Notes: generated by a model not told the origin, from the letters alone. A stretch of DNA of 64,000 bases from SZAS-103 sp038234715 (GCA_038234715.1 JBBQTD010000014.1:1-64000); one strand, 5' to 3'. Positions 28,106 through 38,285 are shown, counted from the stretch's first letter. Numbers and translations are program-made.

Positions 28106-29809
28106 ATGCAATCCAATGACGCCGCCAGCGGCATGCGCCTGGCACAGATGGGCCGATTCGCCGAGGCGCTGCCGCATCTGGATCGCGCGAACATGGACGA
28201 TCCCGCCGACGTCGCCCTGTTGCACGCCGTTGCCAGCCTGCTGCAGAGTGCTGGTCGTGCGGCAGACGCGGCACGCCGTTATGAAGTCGCTGCAGGGCTG
28301 CTTCCGTCCGACACCGGCGTGCTGGTGGGCTGGGCGCGCGCGCTGCTTCTGGCCGGCGACGAGGAGTCGGCGATTGTCCCGCTGGATCGGGCATTGGGGC
28401 TGGACCCACGCGTAGCTGCCAGCGACGGCACATTGCGGTTGTTGTGGAATACCGACGAGCGGGATCTCGCGGCCAGATTGCTGCGCAAGCTTGTGGCAAG
28501 ACATCCGGGCAACATCGATCTGCTCTGCCAGCTTGCACAGATCCTGCGCGCTGCGGAATACCTGGACGAAGCGGAGAGCGTCTGGCGGAGCTACATGGCT
28601 CTTCGACCAGACGATCCACTGGGTCCAGTCGAAATCGGCCGCCTTGCAGTGAGTCGCGGAGACACGGATACGGCGCGCGCGTTGTTCAAGGAAGCATTGC
28701 GAATCGCCCCAGACGATCCGCGCGCACTTGCTGAATTCGCGCATCTCGAACGCGGCTCGCTCGACGCCGCGGCAGTGCAGCAACTCATCACGGCGGTCGA
28801 ACATGTGCCGGACGCCGAAAGTGGCGCGCTGCTCAGCGACGTGCTGGCTCGGCACTACGACCGCATCGGGGATTTCGCTGCCAGCGCTACGCAAGTCGCC
28901 CGCATGAACGCGTTCACGCAACGCACGCTCGCACCCAAGGATCTCTACGACGCGGACCTGCACGCCGCCGAGGTTGCGTTCGCAGTCCGCACGTACTCGC
29001 GCGGACTGTTTGAGCGCCTGCGTGGCACCGGCAGCAATGACCGTCGCCCTGTGTTCGTGGTCGGGCTGCCACGTTCCGGAACCACATTGCTCGAACGCAT
29101 GCTCGCCGCACATCCGGGGATCGTCGGCGTCGGTGAACAATCGTTCGTGCGCGAGGGCTTGTTGCGCGCCCTGGCGGCGGGCGATGGCTTGCCCGGATCA
29201 ATGGCGCCAGCCGATATCGATGCGTCGGCAATCTGGCACCTGGAGCAATTGCACGAGCGCCTGCGTCGCCTCGGAATCGACCACCGGGGCGAACGCATCG
29301 TGGACAAGCTCCCGGACAACTACCTACTTGCGGGGTGGATCCGCATCGTGTTTCCGCAGGCGGTGATCGTGCACAGCCTGCGCGATCCGCGCGACGTTGC
29401 CTGGTCGTCCTGGTCCACCCAGTTCGCGAAAATCAATTGGTCGCTTCGACTCGACCACATCGCCCATCGCATCGAACAGCATCGCCTGCTGATGCGCCAC
29501 TGGCGCTCGGCGATCGACGGGCACCTGACGGAACTCCGCTATGAGCGGCTCATCGAAAACCCGGAAGCCGAATTGCGTCGCGTACTCTCGGCGCTGGGTT
29601 TGGAATGGCATCCGGATGTCATGGACTTCGCCGAACAAAAAGGCTTCGTCGCCAGTGCCAGCCGTCACCAGGTGCGCGAACGCATCCATTCGCGCAGCGT
29701 CGGTCGCTGGCGCAACCATGCGGACGCCCTGCAACCGGTCCTGCCGCGACTCGAGGCCATCGTCGCGCAGGACGCCCGCGAAGCGCCAGCCGATTTGATC
29801 CTGCCCTGA
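28106..29809 (+). CDS. TPR-sulfotransferase fusion protein (second paralogue)
   Basis: From the ATG at 28106 the protein has 567 residues, exactly the length of the paralogue that starts at 25241, and this equality is my main reason for preferring it over a TTG start at 28055. TPR motifs (GMRLAQMGRFAEALPHLDRA) precede the sulfotransferase domain with VVGLPRSGTTLLERML and RDPRDVAWSSWSTQF, and both proteins end with a matching SVGRWRNH/Y segment. The two clearly arose by duplication around the middle gene. Acceptor unknown. Confidence 0.87.
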   Translation: MQSNDAASGMRLAQMGRFAEALPHLDRANMDDPADVALLHAVASLLQSAGRAADAARRYEVAAGLLPSDTGVLVGWARALLLAGDEESAIVPLDRALGLDPRVAASDGTLRLLWNTDERDLAARLLRKLVARHPGNIDLLCQLAQILRAAEYLDEAESVWRSYMALRPDDPLGPVEIGRLAVSRGDTDTARALFKEALRIAPDDPRALAEFAHLERGSLDAAAVQQLITAVEHVPDAESGALLSDVLARHYDRIGDFAASATQVARMNAFTQRTLAPKDLYDADLHAAEVAFAVRTYSRGLFERLRGTGSNDRRPVFVVGLPRSGTTLLERMLAAHPGIVGVGEQSFVREGLLRALAAGDGLPGSMAPADIDASAIWHLEQLHERLRRLGIDHRGERIVDKLPDNYLLAGWIRIVFPQAVIVHSLRDPRDVAWSSWSTQFAKINWSLRLDHIAHRIEQHRLLMRHWRSAIDGHLTELRYERLIENPEAELRRVLSALGLEWHPDVMDFAEQKGFVASASRHQVRERIHSRSVGRWRNHADALQPVLPRLEAIVAQDAREAPADLILP

Positions 29810-29821
29810 AGCGGCTCGGAC

Positions 29822-31600
29822 TCAGCTCTTCAAGGCATCCGCAATACGCTTCTGCTCGCGCTTGAGCGGCCCAGGCGTACGTGCGCCATAGCTGTCGAGA
29901 TAGCTGCCGATTTCGTTGATCTCGTGCGCCCACGCAATGCGATCGACCGCCAGCAGTTCATTGAGCTGGTCGGCATCGATGTCCAGGCCTTCGAGGTTCA
30001 GGTCTTCGGGACGTGGCAGGTAGCCGATCGGCGTCTCCCGCGCACCAACCTTTCCGTCCACGCGATCGAGGATCCATTCGAGTACGCGCAGGTTGTCGCC
30101 GAAGCCGGTCCACAGGAACCCGCCATCCGAACCCTTGCGGAACCAGTTCACGTGGAAGATTTTCGGCAGCTTTGCGTCGGCTTTGTCGAACGAGAGCCAG
30201 TGCGCAAAGTAGTCCGCGAAGTTGTAGCCGCAGAAAGGCTTCATCGCCATCGGATCGCGACGCACGATGCCAACCGCGCCGGTCGCCGCGGCGGTGGTTT
30301 CCGAAGCCATCGCGGCGCCGACCAACACCCCGTGGGTCCAGTCGCGAGCCTCGAACACCAGCGGCACCAGAGATTCGCGGCGACCGCCAAACACGATCGC
30401 CGATAGCGGCACGCCCTGCGCATCTTCGGCGCGCGGTGAATAACTGGCGCACTGTTTCGCACTGACCGTGAAGCGCGAGTTCGGATGCGCCGCAGGTCCG
30501 ATGTTCGGACCGTTGTTCGGATCATCGCTGTCGTCGGAAATCGGGCGCCCTTGCCAATCCTTCACCGGCACGCCGTCCGGCAGCCCTTCCCACCACGGAC
30601 GGTTGTCGGCGGTGACCGCGACGTTGGTGAAGATCGCATTGCGGTCGAGCATTGCCAGCGCATTCGGGTTGGTCTTGGCGGACGTCCCCGGCGCCACACC
30701 GAAAAACCCTGCTTCCGGATTGATCGCCCACAGCCGGCCGTCGCTTCCCGGTGTCATCCAGCAGATATCGTCGCCAACCGTCCAGACTTTCCAGCCGGCC
30801 TTGAGATACGCCTTTGGCGGAATTAGCATCGCGAGGTTGGTCTTGCCGCACGCCGAGGGAAACGCGGCCGCGACGTAATGGGTTTCGCCCTGCGGATTCT
30901 CGATGCCTACAATCAGCATGTGTTCGGCGAGCCAGCCTTCGGTGCGTGCCTGGTAGCTGGCGATGCGCAACGCATGGCACTTCTTGCCCAGCAGCGCGTT
31001 GCCGCCGTAACCCGAACCATACGACTTGATCGTGAGTTCTTCCGGGAAGTGCATGATGAAACGACGCTCGGGATCGAGTTCACCGACCGAGTGCATTCCC
31101 TTCACGAACGTTCCATCACGCTCGATGCGCGCGAGCGCGGCAGCTCCCATGCGCGTCATGATTCGCATGTTCGCGACCACGTAGGGGCTGTCGGTGATTT
31201 CCACACCGCAACGCGAAATCGGCGAAGCGATCGGCCCCATGCAGTACGGGATGACATACATCGTGCGCCCGTGCATGCAGCCTGCAAACAGGGCATCGAC
31301 CTTGGCGTGCGCCTGGGCGGGCTCCATCCAGTGGTTGTTCGGGCCGGCGTCCTCGCGTTCCGGGGTGCACACGAACGTCACGTGCTCGACGCGTGCGACG
31401 TCGGACGGATTCGAGCGATGCAGGTAGCAGTCCGGGTTGGTTTCCGGGTTCAGCGCGAGAAGGTCGCCGCTGGCCAGCATCAAGTCGGTCAATGCCGCGC
31501 TTTCGGTTTCCGAACCATCGCACCACTGGATGCGATCGGGTTGGGTCAGGCGGGCGACTTCGAGTACCCACTGGTTGAGGGCGTCGAGGGAACTGGACAT
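29822..31600 (-). CDS. pckG: Phosphoenolpyruvate carboxykinase (GTP)
   Basis: The 592-residue enzyme converts oxaloacetate and GTP to phosphoenolpyruvate, the entry to gluconeogenesis. Signatures include the cluster around FPSACGKTNLAML (the PEPCK-specific P-loop with its reactive Cys), the metal/substrate segment TVGDDICWM and the guanine pocket block FGDNLRVLEWILDRV. The length matches the GTP-dependent class, not the shorter ATP-dependent enzyme. Convergent with the sulfotransferase gene. The next gene on this strand is a TetR regulator about 80 bp upstream. Confidence 0.95.
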   Translation of the reverse strand: MSSSLDALNQWVLEVARLTQPDRIQWCDGSETESAALTDLMLASGDLLALNPETNPDCYLHRSNPSDVARVEHVTFVCTPEREDAGPNNHWMEPAQAHAKVDALFAGCMHGRTMYVIPYCMGPIASPISRCGVEITDSPYVVANMRIMTRMGAAALARIERDGTFVKGMHSVGELDPERRFIMHFPEELTIKSYGSGYGGNALLGKKCHALRIASYQARTEGWLAEHMLIVGIENPQGETHYVAAAFPSACGKTNLAMLIPPKAYLKAGWKVWTVGDDICWMTPGSDGRLWAINPEAGFFGVAPGTSAKTNPNALAMLDRNAIFTNVAVTADNRPWWEGLPDGVPVKDWQGRPISDDSDDPNNGPNIGPAAHPNSRFTVSAKQCASYSPRAEDAQGVPLSAIVFGGRRESLVPLVFEARDWTHGVLVGAAMASETTAAATGAVGIVRRDPMAMKPFCGYNFADYFAHWLSFDKADAKLPKIFHVNWFRKGSDGGFLWTGFGDNLRVLEWILDRVDGKVGARETPIGYLPRPEDLNLEGLDIDADQLNELLAVDRIAWAHEINEIGSYLDSYGARTPGPLKREQKRIADALKS

Positions 31601-31679
31601 GGAGGTCGACTCTGGAAATGGATCGCGGGCGGGCCGCAGAATCGTGCAGTTTAACCGCTGGGGCAGTCTCGACGCACGT

Positions 31680-32264
31680 TCAGGGGATCAGCGTGCGCAT
31701 CACATGCTCGACGTAGGCTTCGAATTCGTCGTGATGCAGGCGTGGTTGATGCAGTTGCAGCGCCAGTTGAAGGAACCCCACGTAGGCCGCGTACGCGAGC
31801 CGCGCGCGGTGCTGCGCGTCGGCCCGGCCGAGCCCGGCCTGGCGAAACGACGCACACAGATAATCGAGTCGGCGCTTGGACACGCGTTCCATCACCGGCT
31901 GCACCAGTGGATGATCCAGTGCCTTGAGCAACTCCGAATAGATGATGTGCGTCTTCGCCTCGTGCGCGACCAGCAGGAACAACGCGCGCAGGCGTTCACG
32001 CGGATCGGAGATCGCTTCAAGTTGCCCAAACACGGTTTCCTGCTCGACCGACTCCCAGTGTTCGAGCGCCGCCGTCAGCAGCGCCTCACGCGAAGGAAAA
32101 TGCCAATAAAAGCTGCCCTTGGTGACGCCCAGTCGCCGGGCCAGCGGCTCGACGCCGACAGCGTTCAGCCCCTGCTCGCCCAACAGATCGAGCGCGCCCT
32201 GCGCCCAATCGGCGGCGCTCAGCCGCGCGGGCCGGTCGTTCCGAACTGTCGGGGAGTCTGGCAT
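31680..32264 (-). CDS. TetR-family transcriptional regulator
   Basis: The 194-residue protein has a typical TetR N-terminal helix-turn-helix (ALDLLGEQGLNAVGVEPLARRLGVTKGSFYWHFPSREALL) and a helical ligand-binding C-terminal domain. It is divergent from fadE and a palindromic site lies between them, so it most plausibly represses fadE and perhaps itself, responding to a fatty acyl derivative. The longer frame upstream was not used because it runs through the intergenic operator region. Confidence 0.88.
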   Translation of the reverse strand: MPDSPTVRNDRPARLSAADWAQGALDLLGEQGLNAVGVEPLARRLGVTKGSFYWHFPSREALLTAALEHWESVEQETVFGQLEAISDPRERLRALFLLVAHEAKTHIIYSELLKALDHPLVQPVMERVSKRRLDYLCASFRQAGLGRADAQHRARLAYAAYVGFLQLALQLHQPRLHHDEFEAYVEHVMRTLIP

Positions 32265-32361
32265 CTGCACAGTGTATCCATACGGTCGGGGCTCAAACAG
32301 AATGCTGTCGCGAAGGCCAGGGATGCAATCCCAGCCTGATTGCACCCCATTGCAATGCATA

Positions 32362-32379
32362 CCATACTACAGCGTATGG
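32362..32379. promoter_or_regulatory. Candidate operator for the TetR regulator
   Basis: CCATAC (32362-32367), a six-base spacer, and GTATGG (32374-32379) form a perfect inverted repeat. It extends imperfectly outward (GCATACCATAC against GTATGGATGC). A second GTATCCATAC half-palindrome lies at 32274-32283, next to the regulator start. Both lie in the regulator/fadE intergenic region. Confidence 0.5.
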
Positions 32380-32489
32380 ATGCCCGCACATCGGGCCGGC
32401 AGCGGTTCGCGGTAGCGCGTACGCTGGCGGGCACGAGGGGTCCTGCAGACGCATGCACGGTAGCCAACGTTTTCACGGAGTCGCCCCTG

Positions 32490-34955
32490 ATGAGCATTCT
32501 TGCCCCGTTCCTGATCCTGTTCCTGGTCGGCTTCGCGGCGGCATACCACCGGCTTGCGCTGCTGGCCTGGGTGCTTCTGACCGCAGCGGCGCTGACCATG
32601 TGCGCGTGGTTGGGGGCGAGCGTGCCGGCCACCATCGTGCTCGCGGTGCTGGTCGCGCTGGTCGCGATTCCACTGCTGATTCCCGCGGTCCGGTTGCCGC
32701 TGATCACGCGTCCGTTGCTGGACTTCTACACGAAAATCCTGCCGCCGCTGTCGGACACCGAGCGGACAGCACTCGAGGCAGGCACCGTCGGGTTCGAAGG
32801 CGAACTGTTTTCCGGCAAGCCGAAGTGGGCTGCATTGCTTGACCAACCCAAACCCGAACTCACCGCCGAGGAGCAGGCCTTCCTTGACGGGCCGTGCGAG
32901 GAGGTATGCAAAATGGTCAACGACTGGGAAACCACCCATGTCCGCGCCGATCTCGCACCCGAGGTCTGGGACTACATCAAGAAAAGCCGCTTCTTCGGAA
33001 TGATCATCCCGAAGCAATACGGCGGCCTCGGCTTCAGCGCGCTGGCCAACCACAAGGTGATCCAGAAGCTCGCATCGATCTCCAGCACGCTCAGTTCGAC
33101 GGTCGGCGTGCCGAACTCGCTCGGCCCGGGTGAGCTGCTCATGCACTACGGCACCGACGAGCAAAAGAACCATTACCTGCCGCGCCTTGCCGATGGTCGC
33201 GAGGTCCCCTGCTTCGGACTGACCGGTCCGTTCGCCGGATCGGACGCCACCTCCATTCCCGACTACGGCATCGTCTGCAAGCAAGCGTGGAATGGCGCCA
33301 ACGTCATCGGCATCCGGCTGAACTTCGACAAGCGCTACATCACCCTGGCGCCGGTGGCGACGCTGATCGGACTTGCGTTTCGCATGTACGACCCCGACGG
33401 GCTGATCGGCGACAGGAAAGACCTCGGCATCAGCCTGGCGCTGATTCCGCGCGACACGCCCGGAGTGGACATCGGCCGTCGCCATTTCCCCCTCAACGTT
33501 CCGTTCCAGAATGGCCCCATCCATGGCAAGGATGTGTTCGTACCGCTGTCGGTGCTGATCGGAGGCGAGGAATACGCGGGCAAGGGCTGGCAGATGCTGG
33601 TCGAGGTGCTGTCGATCGGACGCTCGATCACCCTGCCCTCGACGGCGAGCGGCTCGGCGAAGATGGCCGCGATCGTCACCGGCGCGTACGCGCGCATCCG
33701 CAAGCAGTTCGGGCTGTCGGTGGGTCGCTTCGAAGGCGTCGAGGAAGCGCTCGCGCGCATCGCCGGCAATGCGTATGCGATCAGTGCATTGTCTCAGGCG
33801 ACGGCCGCTGCGGTGGCGCGCGGCGAGAATCCCGCGGTTCCTTCAACGATCGCAAAATACCACTGCACCTCCATGGGCCGCGAAGTCGTGCAGGACGCGA
33901 TGGACATCCATGGAGGCAAGGGCATCATCCTCGGCCCGCGCAACTACATGGGACGCAACTGGCAGGGCGCACCGATCGGGATCACGGTCGAGGGCGCGAA
34001 CATCATGACCCGCAGCCTGATGATCTTCGGCCAGGGCGCGATCCTGTGCCATCCGTGGGTGCTCAAGGAAATGAAGGCCGTCGGACTTGCCGATCCACGG
34101 CAACGCCTCAGGGAGTTCGACCGCAACCTGTTCGGCCATATTGGCTTCGCGATCTCCAATGCGGTGCGCAGCTACTGGTTCGGCCTGACCGCGGCACGCA
34201 TCGGCAAGGCGCCCGGCGATGACTACACGCGCCGCTATTTCCGCAAGCTCAACCGCTATTCGGCGGCGCTCGCGCTGATGGCCGACACCTCGATGCTGCT
34301 GCTTGGAGGCAAGCTCAAGTTCAAGGAAAAATTGTCCGCCCGCCTCGGCGACGTGCTCAGCCAGCTCTATATCTCCAGCAGCATGCTCAAGCGCTACCAC
34401 GACGAGGACTGCCCCGCATCCGACCAGCCATTGCTCGCGTTGGCATTCCACGATTCCATCCACAAGATCGAGGTCGCCCTGTCGGGGGCGCTGCGCAACT
34501 TCCCGGTGCGACCCGTCGGCTGGCTGCTGTGGGCATTGGTATTCCCATGGGGCCGGCGCGCGCAGGCTCCCTCGGATCGGCTGGGCCACCGCGCCGCTGC
34601 GCTGCTGATGTCGCCTTCGGATGCCCGCGATCGCCTCGCCGAAGGCATCTTCCTGACACCGTGCGAAAACAATCCGGCCGGACGCATCAACAGCTATCTC
34701 GCCAAGGTCGTGCTCGCCGAGCCAGTCGAACGCAAGTTCTGGAAGGCGCTCAAGAACAGCGATATCGAAGCGCTCGATTTCCAGGGCCAGCTCGCCGAAG
34801 GCGTCGCGGAAGGCTGGATCACCGCAGCGGAAAGGGTCCAGCTCGAGGAACTGCGCACGATGACCCTGGATGCGATCTCGGTCGACGATTTCGATCCGGC
34901 TGAGTTGGTTGCCAGCGCCCATCTGGCGAAGCCGGCGATGCGTAGCGTGGCGTGA
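32490..34955 (+). CDS. fadE: FadE-type acyl-CoA dehydrogenase
   Basis: The 821-residue protein has an N-terminal membrane-associated segment of two hydrophobic stretches (residues 3-30 and 44-66) and then the acyl-CoA dehydrogenase domains: the LTGPFAGSDATS active-site region, HGGKGIILGPRNYMG, and a long C-terminal extension ending in the DUF1974-like region. It catalyses the first step of fatty acid beta-oxidation and passes electrons to the membrane chain, matching E. coli FadE in length and architecture. The start at 32490 was chosen because the protein begins with the hydrophobic anchor. The upstream open frame covers the operator region. Confidence 0.92.
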   Translation: MSILAPFLILFLVGFAAAYHRLALLAWVLLTAAALTMCAWLGASVPATIVLAVLVALVAIPLLIPAVRLPLITRPLLDFYTKILPPLSDTERTALEAGTVGFEGELFSGKPKWAALLDQPKPELTAEEQAFLDGPCEEVCKMVNDWETTHVRADLAPEVWDYIKKSRFFGMIIPKQYGGLGFSALANHKVIQKLASISSTLSSTVGVPNSLGPGELLMHYGTDEQKNHYLPRLADGREVPCFGLTGPFAGSDATSIPDYGIVCKQAWNGANVIGIRLNFDKRYITLAPVATLIGLAFRMYDPDGLIGDRKDLGISLALIPRDTPGVDIGRRHFPLNVPFQNGPIHGKDVFVPLSVLIGGEEYAGKGWQMLVEVLSIGRSITLPSTASGSAKMAAIVTGAYARIRKQFGLSVGRFEGVEEALARIAGNAYAISALSQATAAAVARGENPAVPSTIAKYHCTSMGREVVQDAMDIHGGKGIILGPRNYMGRNWQGAPIGITVEGANIMTRSLMIFGQGAILCHPWVLKEMKAVGLADPRQRLREFDRNLFGHIGFAISNAVRSYWFGLTAARIGKAPGDDYTRRYFRKLNRYSAALALMADTSMLLLGGKLKFKEKLSARLGDVLSQLYISSSMLKRYHDEDCPASDQPLLALAFHDSIHKIEVALSGALRNFPVRPVGWLLWALVFPWGRRAQAPSDRLGHRAAALLMSPSDARDRLAEGIFLTPCENNPAGRINSYLAKVVLAEPVERKFWKALKNSDIEALDFQGQLAEGVAEGWITAAERVQLEELRTMTLDAISVDDFDPAELVASAHLAKPAMRSVA

Positions 34956-34982
34956 CCGTTACGATGCACTGGAGAGTTAGCG

Positions 34983-36296
34983 CTACTGCGCAATGCGCCC
35001 AGTGGTCTCCGGCGTCAACTCCTCGGCATGCGCAGCTCCCCATCCGAACCATGCCGACAGCGCCGCTGCGACTGTCGAAAGCAACGCAAAGCCTGCAATC
35101 CCCACGCCAAGCCCAGCCAGGCCTTTCATCGCTAGCGACACCACGACATCGCCGAAGCGCCAGCCCGCGGTGTCGATGACATTCTTGCCCTTGTAACGGG
35201 TTTCGCGTTCCGCTCGCGCATACAGGCTGTCGGACGCGGGCTTGCCGATGCCATAGGCACTTGCACGCGTGGCAACCAGCATCGGGATCACCATCGGCGC
35301 GCCGACGATCACCGTCGCGAGCAACGCAAGCGTCTTGAGCACGCCGTCGGCAACCAGCGCGGCAACCACGCCATAGCGCACCATCAGCAGACGCGTGACA
35401 CCGACCTGCAGGAGCAGTTGCAGCAGGTTGGTCGCAAGGTCGATGTGCGCATAGATGGTCTTGCGTGCTTCATCGGTCGCGGCATGCGCCTTGACCGCAT
35501 CGGCAGTCAGCGCGTAGGCAACCGTACCGATCGCATCGCCGAGCAACAGCAGCGCGACCATCCGGCGCAGGAAAGGCGACCGGAACACCTGCGCCAGGCC
35601 ATCCCACACGTCGCCGCCAATCGCCTGCTGCACACCCTCATGGCTGCGCTGCGGATTGGGGTATTGGCGCGACCATGCCGACAGCAAGTGCACGCATCCA
35701 ATGCAAGCCACCAGCAACGCCGTTGCGAGCACCAGCAATGCCTGGATGGGCAACATGCCAGCAACGATGGGCCCGACGATCGCGCCGAACGTGCCACCCA
35801 TCGCGATCACCGGAAACAGCCGCCGCGACTGCGCGCCGTCGAACAGGTCGGCCATGAAACTCCAGAACACCGACACCACGCACAGGCTGAACACGCTCAA
35901 CCAGATGTAGAACACGATGCCAAGCACGCGCGCGCCGATCCGGTCGTGCATCTGGAACGCAGGAACAAACCCCAGCAGGCACACGATGAAGAACAGATGC
36001 ACGACCGGGATGAACACCTCACGCCGATAACGCACCACCAGGGCGCCAAACAGCGGCACCAGTGCGAGCGTCGTCAGGAACGTGCCTATCCAGAATTGCC
36101 ACAGGTTGGGGGAACCGACGGCAGCGGAGAACTGGTCGCGAACGGGCCGCAGCAGGTAATACGCACCGAGCAGGCAGAAGAAATACACGAACGCGAGCAA
36201 CATCGCCGGACGCTCGTGTCGATCCGCGCCGGTTGCAAGCGACCACTGCGAGTCCGATCCGGGAGTGGCCACGCGGACGTCGGCAGGCTCGGGCAT
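34983..36296 (-). CDS. MFS/ATP-ADP-translocase-like membrane transporter
   Basis: The 437-residue protein has about 12 hydrophobic segments. The first (LLAFVYFFCLLGAYYLLRPVRDQF) and a block near residue 160 (SLCVVSVFWSFMADLFDGAQSRRLFPVIAMGGTFGAIVGPIVAG) resemble the bacterial ATP:ADP antiporter-like (TLC) branch of the MFS fold. Classical members exchange nucleotides in obligate intracellular bacteria, while the free-living relatives have no defined substrate. An alternative start at 36386 adds 30 residues. Convergent with fadE. Confidence 0.75.
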   Translation of the reverse strand: MPEPADVRVATPGSDSQWSLATGADRHERPAMLLAFVYFFCLLGAYYLLRPVRDQFSAAVGSPNLWQFWIGTFLTTLALVPLFGALVVRYRREVFIPVVHLFFIVCLLGFVPAFQMHDRIGARVLGIVFYIWLSVFSLCVVSVFWSFMADLFDGAQSRRLFPVIAMGGTFGAIVGPIVAGMLPIQALLVLATALLVACIGCVHLLSAWSRQYPNPQRSHEGVQQAIGGDVWDGLAQVFRSPFLRRMVALLLLGDAIGTVAYALTADAVKAHAATDEARKTIYAHIDLATNLLQLLLQVGVTRLLMVRYGVVAALVADGVLKTLALLATVIVGAPMVIPMLVATRASAYGIGKPASDSLYARAERETRYKGKNVIDTAGWRFGDVVVSLAMKGLAGLGVGIAGFALLSTVAAALSAWFGWGAAHAEELTPETTGRIAQ

Positions 36297-36446
36297 CGGG
36301 TGACCTGGAACCTGGCTGGACAGGGGCTCGCAGCTTAGCCGACCGTCGGCAATTGCGTCGCCATCGATCACGCCGCAGCGATGCATGGAGCAAGTACTCT
36401 AGCGTGCGCGCCTAGCCTCGGCAGATTGCCGCTTTCGGGTAGCTTC

Positions 36447-38090
36447 GTGTCCGACTCCCCCGTGTTCGACTACATCATCGTTGGCGCCGGCTCGGCTGGC
36501 TGCGTGCTCGCCAATCGCCTCAGCGAAGACCCGCGCATCAAGGTGCTGCTGCTGGAAGCCGGCGTACGCGACTGGCATCCCTTCATCCACATGCCGGCCG
36601 GCCTTGCGAAACTGGTCGGCAAGAAGGGCGTGAACTGGGACTACAACACCGCGCCGCAGGCGCAGCTCGATGGACGCCGGCTGTGGTGGCCTCGCGGCAA
36701 GGTGCTCGGCGGATCGAGCTCGATCAATGCGATGTGCTACATCCGCGGCGTGCCGCGCGACTACGATGAATGGGTCGAGATCGGTGCCGAAGGTTGGGGC
36801 TGGAACGATGTGCTGCCGTGGTTCAAGCGCGCCGAAGGCAACGAACGCGGTGCCGATGCCCTGCACGGCGCGGAAGGTCCTCTGAAGGTGTCGAACCTGC
36901 GCCATACCAATGCATTGTCGCGCGCGTTCATCGAAGCCGCGGCGCAAGCCGGACATGCGCGCAACGACGATTTCAACGGCCCAGTGCAGGATGGATTCGG
37001 TCTGTACCAGGTGACCCAGACCAACGGCGCACGCTGTTCGTCGGCGGTCGCGTACCTGGATCCGGCGAAGCCGCGCGACAACCTCACGGTCGTTACCCGC
37101 GCGCTGGCGAGCCGGGTGGAATTCGACCAGCCTTCATCAGGACAGCCTTCATCAAACCAGGGTCGCGCGACCGGCGCGAGCTACATTCAAAAGGGTCGCA
37201 CCCGGCTCGCCAGGGCCAGGCGCGAAGTCCTGCTTTGCGGCGGCGCGATCAACTCCCCGCAACTGCTGATGCTTTCGGGCATCGGCCCCGCCGCACATCT
37301 TCGCGAGCACAACATCGCCGTGCGCGTCGACCTACCCGGCGTCGGCGGCAACCTGCAGGACCACCTCGACGCGTGCACCCTGCAACGCAGCAAGCAAAAG
37401 ATCACGTACGACCACATCAGCGACGTGACCACTGCGTGGAACTACTACCTGCACCGAAGCGGCGTTGGCACCAGCAACGTCGCCGAAGCCGGCGGATTCC
37501 TGCGCTCGAGGCTTGCACCGGACGAACGCGACGACGTGCAATTCCACTTCGTGCCCGCCATGCTCGACGACCACGGCCGCCACCGCCTCAAGGGCTGGGG
37601 CTACACCGTGCACGCCTGCAACCTGCGCCCGAACAGCCGCGGAAGGATCCTGCTGCAGTCGTCCAATCCCGCCGACAAGGCGCGCATCGACGCGGGTTAC
37701 CTCACCGACCCGGGCGGCGACGACCTGCGGCACATGATCGAATGCGTACGCCTGTCGCGCGACATCCTCAGCCAGCAAGCGTTCGCCCCCTATCGCGGCG
37801 ACGAGATCTTCCCCGGCGCGGATGCGAAGGACGACGCTGCGATCGAGGCCTTCATCCGCGCGAAGGCCGAAACTGTCTACCACCCGGTCGGAAGCTGCCG
37901 GATGGGCCTGGGTGCGTCGTGTGTCGTCGATCCGCAACTGCGCGTGCGTGGCGTCGATGGCCTGCGCGTGGTGGATGCGTCGGTGATGCCGAAGTTGATC
38001 GGCGGCAACACGAATGCACCGACGATCATGATTGCGGAGCGCGCCGCGGAGATGATTCGGGGGCGTAGCGCGGGCACCGCAAGTCCCTGA
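36447..38090 (+). CDS. GMC-family FAD-dependent oxidoreductase (choline dehydrogenase-like)
   Basis: The protein has the FAD-binding dinucleotide motif IIVGAGSAGCVLANRLSE at the N-terminus, the GMC signature RGKVLGGSSSINAMCYIRG, GGAINSPQLLMLSGIGP, and the C-terminal active-site region HPVGSCRMG with NTNAPTIMIAERAA. It oxidises an alcohol with FAD. The substrate is not evident. The start is uncertain: a GTG at 36447 gives a standard N-terminus, while an ATG at 36381 adds 22 residues. A 15-bp direct duplication (CAGCCTTCATCA) around 37130-37160 adds a short QPSSGQPSS loop. Confidence 0.87.
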   Translation: MSDSPVFDYIIVGAGSAGCVLANRLSEDPRIKVLLLEAGVRDWHPFIHMPAGLAKLVGKKGVNWDYNTAPQAQLDGRRLWWPRGKVLGGSSSINAMCYIRGVPRDYDEWVEIGAEGWGWNDVLPWFKRAEGNERGADALHGAEGPLKVSNLRHTNALSRAFIEAAAQAGHARNDDFNGPVQDGFGLYQVTQTNGARCSSAVAYLDPAKPRDNLTVVTRALASRVEFDQPSSGQPSSNQGRATGASYIQKGRTRLARARREVLLCGGAINSPQLLMLSGIGPAAHLREHNIAVRVDLPGVGGNLQDHLDACTLQRSKQKITYDHISDVTTAWNYYLHRSGVGTSNVAEAGGFLRSRLAPDERDDVQFHFVPAMLDDHGRHRLKGWGYTVHACNLRPNSRGRILLQSSNPADKARIDAGYLTDPGGDDLRHMIECVRLSRDILSQQAFAPYRGDEIFPGADAKDDAAIEAFIRAKAETVYHPVGSCRMGLGASCVVDPQLRVRGVDGLRVVDASVMPKLIGGNTNAPTIMIAERAAEMIRGRSAGTASP

Positions 38091-38285
38091 TCCATCGCAG
38101 CACCTGATTGCGCAGCCGTCCGACCAATCCCTCGGTTTTCGCGGGAAATCAGCGATCCCGAAGAATCCTCACCAGGAATCCATCGCTGCCGGAATCGTCA
38201 GGAAGGCTGGCAGGAAGCGGGAAAATTCCGATCCTGGGCAACGCCTCGGTGCATAGGACCGCCACAGCGGAGCCCTGGGTCGAAA

